A stretch of 64,000 nucleotides of DNA from Kitasatospora sp. MAP5-34 (GCF_029894335.1 NZ_JARXZC010000001.1:310001-374000), one strand, 5' to 3'; shown: positions 9,488 to 19,390, numbered from the stretch's first letter. Translations and numbers: made by a program. The notes: generated by a model not told the origin, from the letters alone.

Positions 9488-12243
9488 CTACCCGGGTTGG
9501 GGCGTGCCGGACCCGTGCCGTCGGATCAGGTAGCGCCGCAGTTCGTCGGCGCCCCAGACGATGAACGGGTAGGGCAGCATGAACAGCAGGTCGCTCGCCG
9601 GCAAGGCGGCGGTGCCCAGCAGTTTCTGGAACGGCGGGGCGTAGACGAAGACGGCTGCGAGCAGGAGCTCACCTGCGATTCCCATCAGCAGGTAGCGGTT
9701 GGAGAAGACGCCCACGGAGCGGAGCGAGGCGCGCTGCGTGCGCACGGCGAACGCGGTACCGATCTGCCCCGCGATCATGCCGAGGAAGGTCATGGTCGTC
9801 GCCTGCTGGTAGGCGTGGTGCAGCGGCTGTCCCACTCCCACCGGAGCGCCGGGGTGCCGGCCGGCTCTGGTGAGCACGTAGAAGAACCCGGCCATCTGCA
9901 GCGCCGCGACCAGGGCGCCGAGGAAGAGCCAGGCACGGATCAGCATCGGACCTCGGATGACGCCCTCCGAACGGGGCCGGGGCGGACGGTCCATCAGACC
10001 TGGCTCGGCGGGTTCGCGACTGAGCGCGAGAGCGGGCAGTGTCTCACTGCCGACGTCGAAGGCGAGGAGCTGAAGGACGTCAGCGGCAGCGGAATGCGGC
10101 CGCCACCGAGCGCGAAGAACAGGAACGGAACTACCTCGGGTGTCGCGTGGGCGAAGATGTAGATGATGAACTTGCGGACGTTGTCGTAGATCTGGCGCCC
10201 GGCGCGTACAGCGGTGACGATCGAGGCGAAGTTGTCGTCGGTGAGCACCATGGTGGAGGCTTCCCGGGCGACGTCCGTGCCTGAGCGGCCCATGGCCACG
10301 CCGATGTCGGCGCTGCGCAGCGCGGGCGCGTCGTTGACCCCGTCGCCCGTCATCGCGACGACGTGCCCCTCCGCACGGAGCGCGTCGGCGATGTGGAGCT
10401 TGGCCTCCGGGGATGCGCGGGCGAAGATGATCTCGCGTTCCTGCCGCACCAGGGCGCGCAGTTCGTTCTCGTGGAGGTGCTCCAGTTGCGCACCGCTGAC
10501 CACCGTCGGGGCGCTGCCGGTGATACCCACGCGCTGGGCGATCGCGGCGGCGGTGAGCGGGTGGTCGCCGGTGATCATGATGATGCGGATGCCGGCGGTG
10601 TGGCAGCTCCGTACGGCTTCGGCGACTTCGGGGCGTGGCGGGTCGAGCATCGCGATCAGTCCGTCGAAGCAGAGCTTGTGCTCTGCGTCGCCGCGTCTGT
10701 GCGGTGGTCTTTGCTCGGATGGCAGTTCGCGTTCGGCGAGGGCGAGCCCCCGCAGCCCGTCGGCCGCGAACGCGTCGACCTGGGCGGCGATGCGCTCTCG
10801 GTCGGGATCGGCGAGCGGAAGCTGCTGCCCGTGGGGGCCGAGGAAGGTCGTGCAGCGGGGCAGGACCGCTTCGGGAGCGCCCTTGGTGCGGATGGCGAGC
10901 CGGCCGTGGTGCCGGTCGATGGTCGACATCAGCTTGAGTTCGGGGTCGAAGTGGGACTGCCAGCAGCGATCGGCCTCGCGCTCGGTCGCCTTGAGGGCGG
11001 CGCCGAGCTCGCGCGCGGCGAGCAGGACGGCGATCTCGGTCGGGTCGCCGCTCGGTTCCTCGTCGGGCTCGGCGCGGGCGTTGTTGCAGGTAGCAGCGAT
11101 CCGCCCGACCGTGGCCAGCACTGGGTCCGGCTGCCCGACGGGCGGCTGTGCCGCAGCGGCGTCCAGTTCGAGGGAGCCTGCGGCGGTCCACACGTGGGTG
11201 GGTCACATGCGGTTCTCGGTGATGGTGCCGGTCTTGTCGGTGCAGATGACGTCGGTCGAACCGAGGGTCTCCACGGCACTGAGCCGTTTGACGAGGGCAC
11301 CGCGCGCGGCGAGCGCCCGGACGGCCACGGCGAGCGCGAGCGTGATGACCGGGAGCAGCCCCTCGGGGACCATGCCAGCCAGCAGGCCGGCAGCGAAGAC
11401 CACGGAGTTGACCAGCGACAGCCCGATGCCGAATGTGGCCAGGGGGATGAAGGCGAGGGCCAGGGCCACGGAGGCGATCGCGATCAGCCAGGCGACCCGG
11501 CGTACCTGCCGCTCGAGCGGGCTGGGCTCCTGCTTGACCCGCTCGGACAGTGCGGCGATGCGGCCCAGCTCGGTGTTCATTCCGGTAGCGAAGACCACGC
11601 CATGGGCCTCGCCACCAGTGCAACTGGTGCCGCTGAAGACGAGATCGTGCGCCGAGAGCACGGGGACGTCCACGTCCAGGATCGATGCCGAGCGCAGCGT
11701 GGGCACCGATTCCCCCGTCAGCGCCGACATGTCGACCTCGATGGCCCCTTGCAGCAGGCGGATGTCGGCGGCGATCCGGTCCCCGGCTTCGATGACAACC
11801 ATGTCGCCCGGCACCAGGTCGGCGGCGTCGATCTCCTGCGGAGCGCCGTCGCGGACGGCCTTCGCCCGCTGGGGGATGTACTCGGCCAGCGCCTCGACCG
11901 CGCGTTCCGCGTGCACCTCTTGGACGAAGGCGAAGGCCGCGTTGAGGAAGATGATGAGGAGGACCGCGGCGGCCACCACGTAGGAGCCGACCGCGACGAG
12001 CAGCGCAGCCGCGAGCCACAGCAGCAAGGCGAGGGGGTGCGTGAACTGGCGCGCCAGTTCACCGGGCCAACGCCGGCCACCGCGACGGCGCAACTCGTTC
12101 GGGCCGTACTGCAGCAGACGCCGCCGGGCCTCCGCGGTGGTCAGCCCGGTCCGCGAGCTGCGCAGATCGCGAAGAAGCAGATCCGCGGCCTCCTCGGGGT
12201 CGTGCCCTGGCGGCCGCACCCACGCTTCGTGTCTGCTCTTCAC
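9488..12243 (-). pseudogene. P2-type cation ATPase (CtpF-like), nonsense plus frameshift
   Basis: A full-length P2-type ATPase (N-terminal cation-ATPase domain, TGES loop in [14 protein letters not shown] membrane motif, [11 protein letters not shown] phosphorylation site, TGDGVNDAPAL hinge, C-terminal membrane helices), similar to CtpF of the mycobacterial DosR regulon. Two lesions break it. An in-frame TGA at 11203-11205 comes right after ENRM, with homology resuming in the same frame as PTHVWTAAGS. A one-base loss at about 10080 shifts the frame between GRIPLPLT and VLQLLAFDVGSE. The GTG at 12243 is the likely start, 11 bases after the upstream CBS gene. The stop at 9488 nearly meets hypE (convergent). 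Confidence 0.88.
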
Positions 12244-12253
12244 GGAAGAGACG

Positions 12254-12970
12254 TTAGGTTTCGGGCCTGGGGCCCGCCATCGGAGCGATACCTCGCGGAT
12301 CACGCCTCAGTGGTGGCCGTACCGCCTTGTTCGGCCGGTCGGTCCGGTCGGTGACCGTCACAACGCCGTCGACGGAGCGGCACAGGCGCAGCACGATCGG
12401 GACCAGGTAGGGCGGGTCGATGGTGCCGCTGAGGACGACCCGGCCTTGTGCGACCTCGACCCCGACGGCGGCTGGGCTCACGCCTTCCACCTGGCCGAGC
12501 ACGTCCTCCACGATGTCCTGGCGGATGACCTGGTCGTCGCGGAGGAAGACCTGAAGCAGGTCGCTGCGGCTGACCAGGCCCGCGAGTCGGCCGTCCCCGC
12601 CCACTACGGGCAGCCGTTTGATCTGGTGGCGGGCCATCAAGCGTGCGGCGGCCACCACGCTCGCATCGGGTGCGATGCACACCGCGGGGCTGGTCATCAG
12701 CTCCTGGGCGGTGGCGGCCCCGCTCCGGTCCGGGCCTTCGGCTTCCGGGGGCGGTGGGGGAAACAAGGCGGACGGGTCCTCCTGAGCCGACTGGGTTCGC
12801 ATGAGATCCGCCTCCGAGACGATGCCGACCGGTCGGTCGTCAGTGTCGACCACCGGGACGGCGGTGATGTCGTACTCGGTGAGCAGGGCCAGGATCTCGT
12901 GGAAGCCGGTCGCCGGCATGACGCGGACGACGTCGCGGGTCATCACGTCCCGGACGGTGCGGTGGTACAT
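12254..12970 (-). CDS. CBS-BON protein 1
   Basis: A 238-residue protein with two CBS domains (about 7-65 and 95-150), which usually bind adenine nucleotides, followed by a BON domain (about 155-220). Seen: [71 protein letters not shown], and [18 protein letters not shown] for BON. The CBS pair resembles Rv2626c of the DosR regulon, which lacks BON. It sits between an Acg-type nitroreductase and the P2 ATPase in one minus-strand operon. The start at [10 protein letters not shown] was chosen because the domain begins there; the longer open frame upstream lies over the next gene. Confidence 0.9.
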   Translation of the reverse strand: MYHRTVRDVMTRDVVRVMPATGFHEILALLTEYDITAVPVVDTDDRPVGIVSEADLMRTQSAQEDPSALFPPPPPEAEGPDRSGAATAQELMTSPAVCIAPDASVVAAARLMARHQIKRLPVVGGDGRLAGLVSRSDLLQVFLRDDQVIRQDIVEDVLGQVEGVSPAAVGVEVAQGRVVLSGTIDPPYLVPIVLRLCRSVDGVVTVTDRTDRPNKAVRPPLRRDPRGIAPMAGPRPET

Positions 12971-12978
12971 GACTCGCC

Positions 12979-13980
12979 TCAATCCGTCGTCTTCTGGCTG
13001 GCGGTCAGATCCAGGATCTCGGTCACCGGGCGGCGGGGTGTGGCCGATCCGGGCGGCCCGTATCCCAGGCGCAGGACGAGCTGGACGTGGCCGGGCCCCT
13101 CGGCGGGGTCGCGCAGCCCCCAGCGAGTGTCGGGCCATTCGACGGCCTGGTGCAGGACGGAGGCGCGCAGCCCGTGGACGGTTGCCAGCAGCCAGACACG
13201 CTCAAGGGCCTGGCCCGTGCGCAGCCAGTCGGCCGGCAGATCGGTGTGGGTGGTCAGGGTCGCCAGCTGGGGCAGCGCCTCGAAGCGCTGGGACGCCGTG
13301 GTGTCCGCCGACGGGCGGCCGGTGAAGCTTCGCATGGGTACCCGGGCCTCGTGGTCCTGCGGGCCCAGCGCGGCCGCCGGAATGCCGTCCGTGGCGGGCT
13401 CCTCCAACCGCAGCCAGCTGCGGGTCTCGGCCATCCGGGCGAGATCGGAGTCAGTGCGCCGTTCAGCCTCGGCGGTCAGCCCCAGGACCCGACGCACCCC
13501 GTCCTCCTCCAGCAGAGACAGCGCCGCACCCTCCTCGCGAGCCGCGGCGATCAGTTCGCCGATCACCGTCTCGGGGACGTCGCGGTTGGTGTACGGCTGG
13601 CGGCTGGAGTGGCGCTGCCCGATGGCCGGGTAGAGATCCCGGCCGTACGGCAGCTCGGTGGCGGCGGGCTGCGAAAGGTCGAGCAGGGCGACCTGCTGCG
13701 GGTCCGCCGGCGCAGGAAGCAGGTGGACTGCCGGCTCGCGGCCGAGGTGGACGGCGGCCACCCGCAGATTGAACAGGGCGGCCCCCACCGAGATGTGCAG
13801 TGCCCTGCCGTCGGGGTCGGTAAGCGGTACGGCGCGCTCAGGGTCGACGTACACGCGTATCCCGAGCGCGTCGGGCGTCGGGCGGAAGCGCCACGGCTGG
13901 CTGTTGTGCAGCGACGGCGCTGCGCCCCCGGCTGCGGCCAGCAGGAGCAGCTCTTCGGAGGTCAGGGGTTGTACGGTCAT
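12979..13980 (-). CDS. Acg-type FMN-binding nitroreductase-like protein 1
   Basis: A 333-residue protein of the Acg family (Rv2032/Rv3127/Rv3131), a two-lobed nitroreductase fold thought to sequester FMN during dormancy. Seen: APSLHNSQPWRFRPTPD near the N-terminus (FMN contact region), RALHISVGAALFNLRVA, RHSSRQPY, and LLATVHGLRASVLHQAVEWPD plus LVLRLGYGPPGSATPRRPV at the end. The ATG at 13980 has AAGGAGAG upstream. It lies nine bases before the CBS gene and 51 bases after the DUF1876 gene, giving a DUF1876-Acg-CBS-ATPase operon. Reductase activity is not assured in this family. Confidence 0.9.
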   Translation of the reverse strand: MTVQPLTSEELLLLAAAGGAAPSLHNSQPWRFRPTPDALGIRVYVDPERAVPLTDPDGRALHISVGAALFNLRVAAVHLGREPAVHLLPAPADPQQVALLDLSQPAATELPYGRDLYPAIGQRHSSRQPYTNRDVPETVIGELIAAAREEGAALSLLEEDGVRRVLGLTAEAERRTDSDLARMAETRSWLRLEEPATDGIPAAALGPQDHEARVPMRSFTGRPSADTTASQRFEALPQLATLTTHTDLPADWLRTGQALERVWLLATVHGLRASVLHQAVEWPDTRWGLRDPAEGPGHVQLVLRLGYGPPGSATPRRPVTEILDLTASQKTTD

Positions 13981-14030
13981 GGCGGATCTCTCCTTGCCCG
14001 CCCGCCGGGGCGGTTGTTCTCGACGCGCGG

Positions 14031-14312
14031 TCACCCTGGGACGGCGATGTCACTCGGTGCGGCGTCGGTCCTTCCGGCGCGGAGCAGCTGGTTACCGAGG
14101 TCGATCAGGGCCCGGCCGGCGGCGTACTCGTCGCCGATCTCGGGGACGGGCGTTTCGTGCGGGTTGCGTTGCGCGGAGGTGCGGCTCTGAAGGGTGGTGT
14201 CACCGGTGTCGAGGACGGCGTGGACCTTGGTGAGGTCGCCCTCCTCGAAGAGGTCCAGACGCACGCTCCACTGCTTGGTGTGTGGCCTCTCGGTGCTGGT
14301 GTTCCGGGTCAT
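14031..14312 (-). CDS. DUF1876 small dormancy protein (Rv1738/Rv2632c-like)
   Basis: A 93-residue protein with the DUF1876 core: KQWSVRLDLFEEGDLTKVHAVLDTGDTTLQ, then a helix at IGDEYAAGRALIDLGNQLL. The M. tuberculosis homologue Rv1738 is strongly induced by hypoxia and has a fold reminiscent of ribosome-hibernation factors. It is the first gene after the palindrome at 14387-14400 (75 bp upstream) and probably heads a four-gene operon. Confidence 0.88.
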   Translation of the reverse strand: MTRNTSTERPHTKQWSVRLDLFEEGDLTKVHAVLDTGDTTLQSRTSAQRNPHETPVPEIGDEYAAGRALIDLGNQLLRAGRTDAAPSDIAVPG

Positions 14313-14386
14313 GGCCGGTCTGTCCTTCCAGAGTGTCCAGTTCTCTGCTGTATTCCAGCCTGCGCCGAACGCGGCGTCCGGGGCTT

Positions 14387-14400
14387 GGGCCTACCGGCCC
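14387..14400. promoter_or_regulatory. DosR-like box upstream of DUF1876 operon
   Basis: GGGCCTACCGGCCC, two six-base arms around a 2-bp centre. It lies 75 bp before the DUF1876 start. Same geometry as the DosR box (GGGACT-NN-AGTCCC). Assigned by recurrence at eleven other promoters in this window. Confidence 0.65.
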
Positions 14401-14515
14401 CTGCGGCATGCCAGATGGGCCTGCACGGCGGCAGCCCGCAGGGCGCGGGGCCGCTCAGGGCGGATGGTCGCTGGGCCACGACCTGCTCCCGTTTCTGGAG
14501 CGTGGTTGGTGCACC

Positions 14516-15679
14516 TCAGCTGACTGGCCAGCCCGCAAGGGCGATCACGACTCCGATGCCTCCGGCCCCGAGCAGTGCGCTGACCACGCCGCGCCGTCCG
14601 GCCAGCAGCCACAGCCCTGCTGCGATCAGCACGCCGAACTGCCACGGGTGCTGCAGAGCCGTCGCCAGCGGGATCGCCGAGCCGGCGATCGCGCCGATCA
14701 CCGCGGGCCCGGCGCCGGTGAAGAACGCCTGGACTCCGGTGTTGGCGCGGAGCCGGTCGAATCTCGGTCCGCCGAGGATCACAAAGAGGAACGAGGGGGC
14801 GAACGCGACGGCGGCGGCCAGCATGCCACCCGGGATCCCGGCGGCGGCGTAGCCGACCACGGCGACGGTCTGTACGACAGGTCCGGGGGTGATCTGGCCC
14901 AGGGCGACCGCGTTGAGGAACTGGCTGTCCGTCATCCAGTGGTAGGTGTGGACCGCGTCGGCCTGCATCAGCGGGATGATCACGAAGCCGCCGCCGTAGG
15001 AAAGCGCACCCACCTTGAAGGCGACCCACGCGAGCGCGAGCAGGCCGCCGGAGGCGGGAGCCGCGCCCGCAAGCGGCCAGGCGGATCGCAGCCGTGGGCC
15101 CGGGTGGGCGGGACGGGCACGGACCGCGACCTCCAGCGCGCCGGCTGCGACCAGCACCAGGACCATCCAGGGGCCGACGAGTACGGCAGCCACACCTCCG
15201 GCGAGGGCGTAGCCGGTCCACCGGGCGCGGGCGGCGCGTTGGTCGCCTGTGCGCTTCCAGCTCGCCGGGACCAGCCCGACTGCGGCCTGGACAGCGACTG
15301 CGGCTACCGCAGCGCCGGCGCCGGCCGCTGCCCCGCGCAACCAGAGTGGGGGGTTTCCGGCGAGGAACAGGGCGGCCAGCGCGAGGATCAGCACCAGGCC
15401 GGGGACGATGAAGGCCAGCCCGCCGACGAGGGCGCCGGCCAGCCCGCGTAGCCGCCAGGCGGTGAAGATGGCCAGCTGGGTGGAGGCGGGGCCCGGCAGC
15501 AGGTTGGTCGCCGCGATCCCGTCCTCGAACTCGGCCGCCGTGATCCAGCCCCGGCGCTCCACGCACAGTCTCCTCAGCAGGGAGATGTGCGCGGGCGGCC
15601 CGCCGAACCCGATGCAGCCGATCCGGCCCCATTCCCGGGCGATCGTGACCAGCCCAACCCGCTCCTCTGCGGCCTCCAC
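14516..15679 (-). CDS. chrA: Chromate transporter, ChrA (CHR) family
   Basis: A 387-residue two-domain CHR membrane protein. Domain 1: RIGCIGFGGPPAHISLL and ATNLLPGPASTQLAIFTAWRLRG. Domain 2: FKVGALSYGGGFVIIPLMQ and LNAVALGQITPGPVVQTVAVVGYAAAG. About ten hydrophobic segments are visible. The family exports chromate or imports/exports related oxyanions such as sulfate. The GTG at 15679 was chosen because GGGAGGGGATCA precedes it; the open frame extends further but without domain sequence. No dormancy box is seen, and it sits alone between DUF1876 and a USP gene. Confidence 0.88.
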   Translation of the reverse strand: MEAAEERVGLVTIAREWGRIGCIGFGGPPAHISLLRRLCVERRGWITAAEFEDGIAATNLLPGPASTQLAIFTAWRLRGLAGALVGGLAFIVPGLVLILALAALFLAGNPPLWLRGAAAGAGAAVAAVAVQAAVGLVPASWKRTGDQRAARARWTGYALAGGVAAVLVGPWMVLVLVAAGALEVAVRARPAHPGPRLRSAWPLAGAAPASGGLLALAWVAFKVGALSYGGGFVIIPLMQADAVHTYHWMTDSQFLNAVALGQITPGPVVQTVAVVGYAAAGIPGGMLAAAVAFAPSFLFVILGGPRFDRLRANTGVQAFFTGAGPAVIGAIAGSAIPLATALQHPWQFGVLIAAGLWLLAGRRGVVSALLGAGGIGVVIALAGWPVS

Positions 15680-15952
15680 TGATCCCCTCCCGTATCGCCA
15701 GACCTTCGGCGGCGAGATTACCGGCCCGCCGAGACGGCTCTGGTCGCCGTCGGCCCGCTCATCGGGTCGGCAGAGGTGGCGGCGCACTGCGGGTCACCAA
15801 GGCGGCAGGCTCGTCCTCCATCACGCGTGGCGGCCAAGCGTCGGCGTGTCTTCGCGCTCGCTCTGTTCCAGGCGCCCTGGGCAACCCGGCAGGGCCGATG
15901 CACGCACGCGGCGACCTGGCGCGCACGGTCGGCTCCGCCACGGCGGGGTCAG

Positions 15953-16396
15953 TCACGTCTGGTCGTCGCGGACCACGACGACCGGGCAGTGTGCGTGCTG
16001 GACGCAGTGCTGGCCGACCGAGCCCAGCAGGGCGCCCGCGAAGCCGCCGTGGCCCCGGCTTCCCACGACCAGCAGCTCGGCCCCGTGCGACCGCTCCAGG
16101 AGCACCTCGGCGGCATTGCCGAGCACGGCGCTCTCCCGGATCTCCGCCGGAGGGTCATCCCCGACCGTCTCGTCGACGGCTTGGGCAAGCACCTTTCCGG
16201 CGACGTGACCGAGTTCGCGGTCCACCGACATCGGAGCCCGTCCGTACATCGTCGGGAACAGCCAGCAGATCACCGCCTCCACGACAGCCCCGGTCAGCCT
16301 GGCCTGCCCGACCGCCCACCGCAGGGCCTGCTTCGAGGACGGCGAACCGTCGACGCCGACCACAATCCGGCGTGCCACTGGGATGTCCCTGTCCAT
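15953..16396 (-). CDS. Universal stress protein, single UspA domain
   Basis: A 147-residue UspA protein: RRIVVGVDGSPSSKQALRWAV at the start, and the nucleotide-binding loop VVGSRGHGGFAGALLGSVGQHC near the end. It closely resembles the USP at 30071-30514 in protein and DNA, indicating a fairly recent duplication. The start at MDRDIPVARR follows GCGAGGTGCGAG. It is likely a cytosolic ATP-binding regulator. The CBS gene starting at 16939 ends 93 bp upstream. Confidence 0.9.
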   Translation of the reverse strand: MDRDIPVARRIVVGVDGSPSSKQALRWAVGQARLTGAVVEAVICWLFPTMYGRAPMSVDRELGHVAGKVLAQAVDETVGDDPPAEIRESAVLGNAAEVLLERSHGAELLVVGSRGHGGFAGALLGSVGQHCVQHAHCPVVVVRDDQT

Positions 16397-16489
16397 CTCG
16401 CACCTCGCTTCTTGGCCGATAAGCCCATGCTGCTCGCCCACGCCGCCGTCGCCCAGCCCGGCGGCCCCGAACCGCACAACACCCCTCGC

Positions 16490-16939
16490 TCAGAGCTCCC
16501 GGTCCTGCGCCGACTCCGGACGGCTGTCCCGCGGGACGCTCCAGGAGACCGGGCCGAGAAGGTCGGCGAGACGCTGGAGGACGTCGCGGAAGAGGTCGTC
16601 GATGGCCAACATGCCGACCAGTCGGCCGCTATCGAGTACCGGCAGACGGCGCACGCCGCGCCGGCGGAACGCCCCGTAGGCCGCGTCGATGTCGTCGGTG
16701 ACGGCCACTGTGGTCACAGGCGTGGACATTAGCTCTGTGACAGGCGTTTCCGGCCGGAGTCCGCCGGCCGTGGCGCGGACCACCAGGTCGCGGTCGGTGA
16801 GGATGCCGTGCAGCCTGTCGTGCTCCGCCACCAGCACGCAGCCGACAGCCTGTTCGGCCATCCGGAGGGCTGCCTGCTGGGCGCTCGCCTGCGGGCTGAC
16901 GGTGACCGGCGGCGCGGTCATCAGGGCGGAAACCTTCAT
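16490..16939 (-). CDS. CBS-pair protein
   Basis: A 149-residue protein of two CBS domains only: MKVSALMTAPPVTVSP, GCVLVAEHDRLHGILTDRDLVVRA, VTELMSTPVTTVAV, RRLPVLDSGRLVGMLAIDDLF. It is the closest in size to Rv2626c (hypoxic response protein 1). The ATG overlaps the stop of the upstream OsmC-like gene (ATGA), so the two are co-translated. It probably senses adenylates; the partner is unknown. Confidence 0.9.
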   Translation of the reverse strand: MKVSALMTAPPVTVSPQASAQQAALRMAEQAVGCVLVAEHDRLHGILTDRDLVVRATAGGLRPETPVTELMSTPVTTVAVTDDIDAAYGAFRRRGVRRLPVLDSGRLVGMLAIDDLFRDVLQRLADLLGPVSWSVPRDSRPESAQDREL

Positions 16940-17598
16940 CGGATCGGGTTCCCTCCGCTGTCGTTCAGGGTGACGGTGACGTCGGGAGGGGAATCGAGCG
17001 TGTTCTCCACCGTGCAGTGCGAGACCACCGCGCGCAGTGCCTGGATTCGCTCGGGCGGCAGCCCGGGCACGGTGAGGCGCACGGTGACGGCGCCGACGCG
17101 GGCCGGGCGGTCGATGGCCATCGAGTAGTCGGCTCCGACCCGCAGGCCGTCGCGGGTGACCTGGTGCCGGTCCAGGTAGCGTCCCGCGTAGTGCGCGACG
17201 CATGAGGCCATTGACGCGACGAACAGCTCGACGGGCGTGGGCGCGGTGTCGGTACCGCCGTCGGGCAGCGGCTGATCGACGCTCAGGACATGCCCGCGAA
17301 CGGTGATCGCGTATGCGTCCGCCCCCATCGGGGTCACCTCGACGTGGCCCGGCGCGTCGAGGTGCGGCGATTCGACGGCAGCGGCCTGGAAAAGCAGCAG
17401 CCCGGCGAGATTTCTGGCCTCGCCGGGAGTCAGGGACGCCCACACCTCGCTCCGGTCATAGGGTTCGCACGCGGTGTCGAGCACCACACGGCCCATCTCG
17501 ATCGGCAGGGATCCGGGGGCGAACCTGGATACCGCGATCGTCCGACCGCACGCGGTGTGGATCAGACTCTGCGCGGCGGGGAGTTGCGTGGTCTCCAT
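16936..17598 (-). CDS. OsmC-like peroxiredoxin-fold protein
   Basis: A 220-residue protein. An N-terminal part of about 75 residues contains LTPGEARNLAGLLLFQAAAV. The OsmC/YhfA domain follows, with two characteristic cysteines in SMASCVAHYAGRYL and VVSHCTVENTL. OsmC-type proteins reduce organic hydroperoxides using this Cys pair. It overlaps the CBS-pair gene by four bases and lies 70 bp after the CBS-BON gene at 17669-18331, suggesting a common operon. The N-terminal extension is unusual for plain OsmC. Confidence 0.87.
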   Translation of the reverse strand: METTQLPAAQSLIHTACGRTIAVSRFAPGSLPIEMGRVVLDTACEPYDRSEVWASLTPGEARNLAGLLLFQAAAVESPHLDAPGHVEVTPMGADAYAITVRGHVLSVDQPLPDGGTDTAPTPVELFVASMASCVAHYAGRYLDRHQVTRDGLRVGADYSMAIDRPARVGAVTVRLTVPGLPPERIQALRAVVSHCTVENTLDSPPDVTVTLNDSGGNPIR

Positions 17599-17668
17599 GA
17601 TGTGCCTCCAGGTCTGCGGGCGGCGGCGTTTCGGATGCGGTCACATGGCCGGACGTCTGGCGAGCGGG

Positions 17669-18331
17669 TCAGGGCGCCCCCGAGGCGTCGGCACTCAGGT
17701 GTGCCTCGACGTCCACGACGCCGGGCACAGTACGGGCCAGCCGGTCGAGCAGAGGTATCAGCGCGGCGTCCGGGACTGTTCCTGTCAGGGTGACGACGCC
17801 CTCCTCGACCTGTATCTCGACAACCGACGATCCGGCTGGGAGGAGACGAGCGATCAGTTCGCTCCGCACCTCCTGTGCGATGTCCGCATCCGGGCGCAGG
17901 TAGACCTTGAGTAGGTCGCTGCGGCTGACGACTCCCGTGAGGCGTCCTTCGGCGTCGACGACGGGCAGCCGCTTGACGTTGCCCCGAGCCATCGCCCGGG
18001 CGGCCTGCGCGATGGTGGCGTCGGCGCGAACGGTGATCGCGGGGACGGACATCAGCTGACCGGCCGTCACTGCCCTGGCCTTCTCGGCGATGTCGCTCTC
18101 CGCGCGGCTGGGGTGATCGGCGGGTGTCGGCGCTCCCTCCCCGAACTGCTCCTTTGCCAGCAGATCGGCCTCGGAGACCACACCGATGACCCGCCCGTCA
18201 CCCGCCAGCACCGGCAGCGCGCTGATCCTCCAGCGCTGCAGGCTCTCCACGATCTCCTTGAACGGCGCCTCGCGCCCCACGGCGATCACCGCGTGGGTCA
18301 TCACGTCACCGACGGTGTGCAGGTGCTCCAT
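17669..18331 (-). CDS. CBS-BON protein 2
   Basis: A 220-residue protein: two CBS domains (VGDVMTHAVIAVGREAPFKEI; LPVVDAEGRLTGVVSRSDLLKVYL) and a BON domain (VEIQVEEGVVTLTGTVPDAALIPLLDRL). BON domains often contact membranes or lipids, so a nucleotide-sensing, envelope-associated role is possible (inference). It is divergent from another CBS-BON gene at 18608, with a DosR-like box between them. Confidence 0.9.
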   Translation of the reverse strand: MEHLHTVGDVMTHAVIAVGREAPFKEIVESLQRWRISALPVLAGDGRVIGVVSEADLLAKEQFGEGAPTPADHPSRAESDIAEKARAVTAGQLMSVPAITVRADATIAQAARAMARGNVKRLPVVDAEGRLTGVVSRSDLLKVYLRPDADIAQEVRSELIARLLPAGSSVVEIQVEEGVVTLTGTVPDAALIPLLDRLARTVPGVVDVEAHLSADASGAP

Positions 18332-18473
18332 GGCGCGCTCCTCGGCTGGTGTGTCGATCTCGCCGGATGCTCGGCCGGATCCGTCCCCGGCTTGGCCGTC
18401 GACGGCATAGCGCTACTACCGAGGTTCCTCGTCCGGGGTGAGCGGGAACAGGGCCGACCAGCGCCTTCGGCGG

Positions 18474-18487
18474 GGGCCGAAGGTCCC
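18474..18487. promoter_or_regulatory. DosR-like box in divergent CBS-BON promoter
   Basis: GGGCCGAAGGTCCC, 143 bp before the minus-strand CBS-BON start (18331) and 121 bp before the plus-strand one (18608). The rest of 18332-18607 shows no gene. Confidence 0.65.
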
Positions 18488-18607
18488 GGTTCGAAAGCTC
18501 CCGGTCGGCTCTTGGCCCGGTGTACGGTCCGCCGGACGATAAGGGTGAACGAAAATCTGCTGGCCGTCCGATCTGCGAGTGCGACGGGGACGACAGGAGT
18601 GCTTCCC

Positions 18608-19267
18608 ATGACCGGCCCTCATCGTGTCCGGGACGTGATGACCATCGAGGTCGTCTCCGTCTCCCGGCTCACCCCCTTCAAGGAACTTGCGGCGGTACTC
18701 AGCCACCGCAGAATCAACGCCGCACCCGTGCTGGACAACCGTGGCCGGGTAGTCGGCGTGGTCTCGCAGGCCGACCTCCTTCCCAAGCAGGTCCTCAGCG
18801 GCCATCGGCCGAGCAGACGGGAGCAGCTCCTGCACCTGGAGGAGATCGAGAAGGCCGACGCGACCGTCGCGGGCAACCTGATGACCGCCCCCGCCATCAC
18901 CGTCGATCCCGACGCCGGGCTCGGAGCAGCGGCCCGACTCATGGCGCGGCACCGCGTCAAGCAGCTGCCGGTCGTAGGCGAGGCCGGACTGCTGGTCGGA
19001 GTGGTCAGCAGAGGCGACCTGCTGAAGGTCTTCCTCCGGGAAGACGATCAGCTCTCCGCCGAAGTGCGCAACGAGTTGCTGGAGCACGTGCCTGGCAGCG
19101 ACGCCCGGAGTATCGGTATCAGCGTGGCTGAAGGAGTGGTGGCCCTCGACGGGCGGGTCGAGGACGCCGCCGTGATTCCGGTTGCAGCCCGGTTGGCCGC
19201 CGGCATCGAAGGTGTTGTCGCCGTCGAGTGCCGCTTGCGTGCCACCTCGGAGCACCGCTCCGGCTGA
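18608..19267 (+). CDS. CBS-BON protein 3
   Basis: A 219-residue paralogue of the neighbouring CBS-BON protein. Seen: VRDVMTIEVVSVSRLTPFKELAAVL, GVVSQADLLPKQVL, VAGNLMTAPAITVDP, KQLPVVGEAGLLVGVVSRGDLLKVFL, and BON sequence ISVAEGVVALDGRVEDAAVIPVAARL. The ATG was chosen since AGGAG precedes it by eight bases; the open frame extends upstream over non-coding DNA. It lies directly before the sensor kinase gene. Confidence 0.9.
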   Translation: MTGPHRVRDVMTIEVVSVSRLTPFKELAAVLSHRRINAAPVLDNRGRVVGVVSQADLLPKQVLSGHRPSRREQLLHLEEIEKADATVAGNLMTAPAITVDPDAGLGAAARLMARHRVKQLPVVGEAGLLVGVVSRGDLLKVFLREDDQLSAEVRNELLEHVPGSDARSIGISVAEGVVALDGRVEDAAVIPVAARLAAGIEGVVAVECRLRATSEHRSG

Positions 19268-19390
19268 TCGACCGGCACGAGGACCTTGGGTAGGTCGTCC
19301 GGTCGGCGCTGGGCCGTACTGACAGGCCGACACGGGCGGTCTACTGTGAAATCACGACCTTGGTCATCGCCGCAGCGGACGGAGGCTCCA

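Noticed and set aside
11203..11205. In-frame TGA in the ATPase as possible selenocysteine
   Set aside because: The position after the DKTGT motif is not a Cys/Sec site in this family, no SECIS-like hairpin is evident, and a second frameshift exists downstream.
9488..12019. 843-codon minus-strand frame
   Set aside because: Only its C-terminal part is the real ATPase frame (after the frameshift); the rest is Arg/Pro-rich out-of-frame translation.
10214..12354. Long plus-strand frames opposite the P2 ATPase
   Set aside because: Shadows of the ATPase gene, with no domain sequence.
19344..19357. TGTGAAATCACG, CRP/FNR-like inverted repeat before the sensor kinase
   Set aside because: Spacer is two bases instead of six, so it does not fit a CRP/FNR site.
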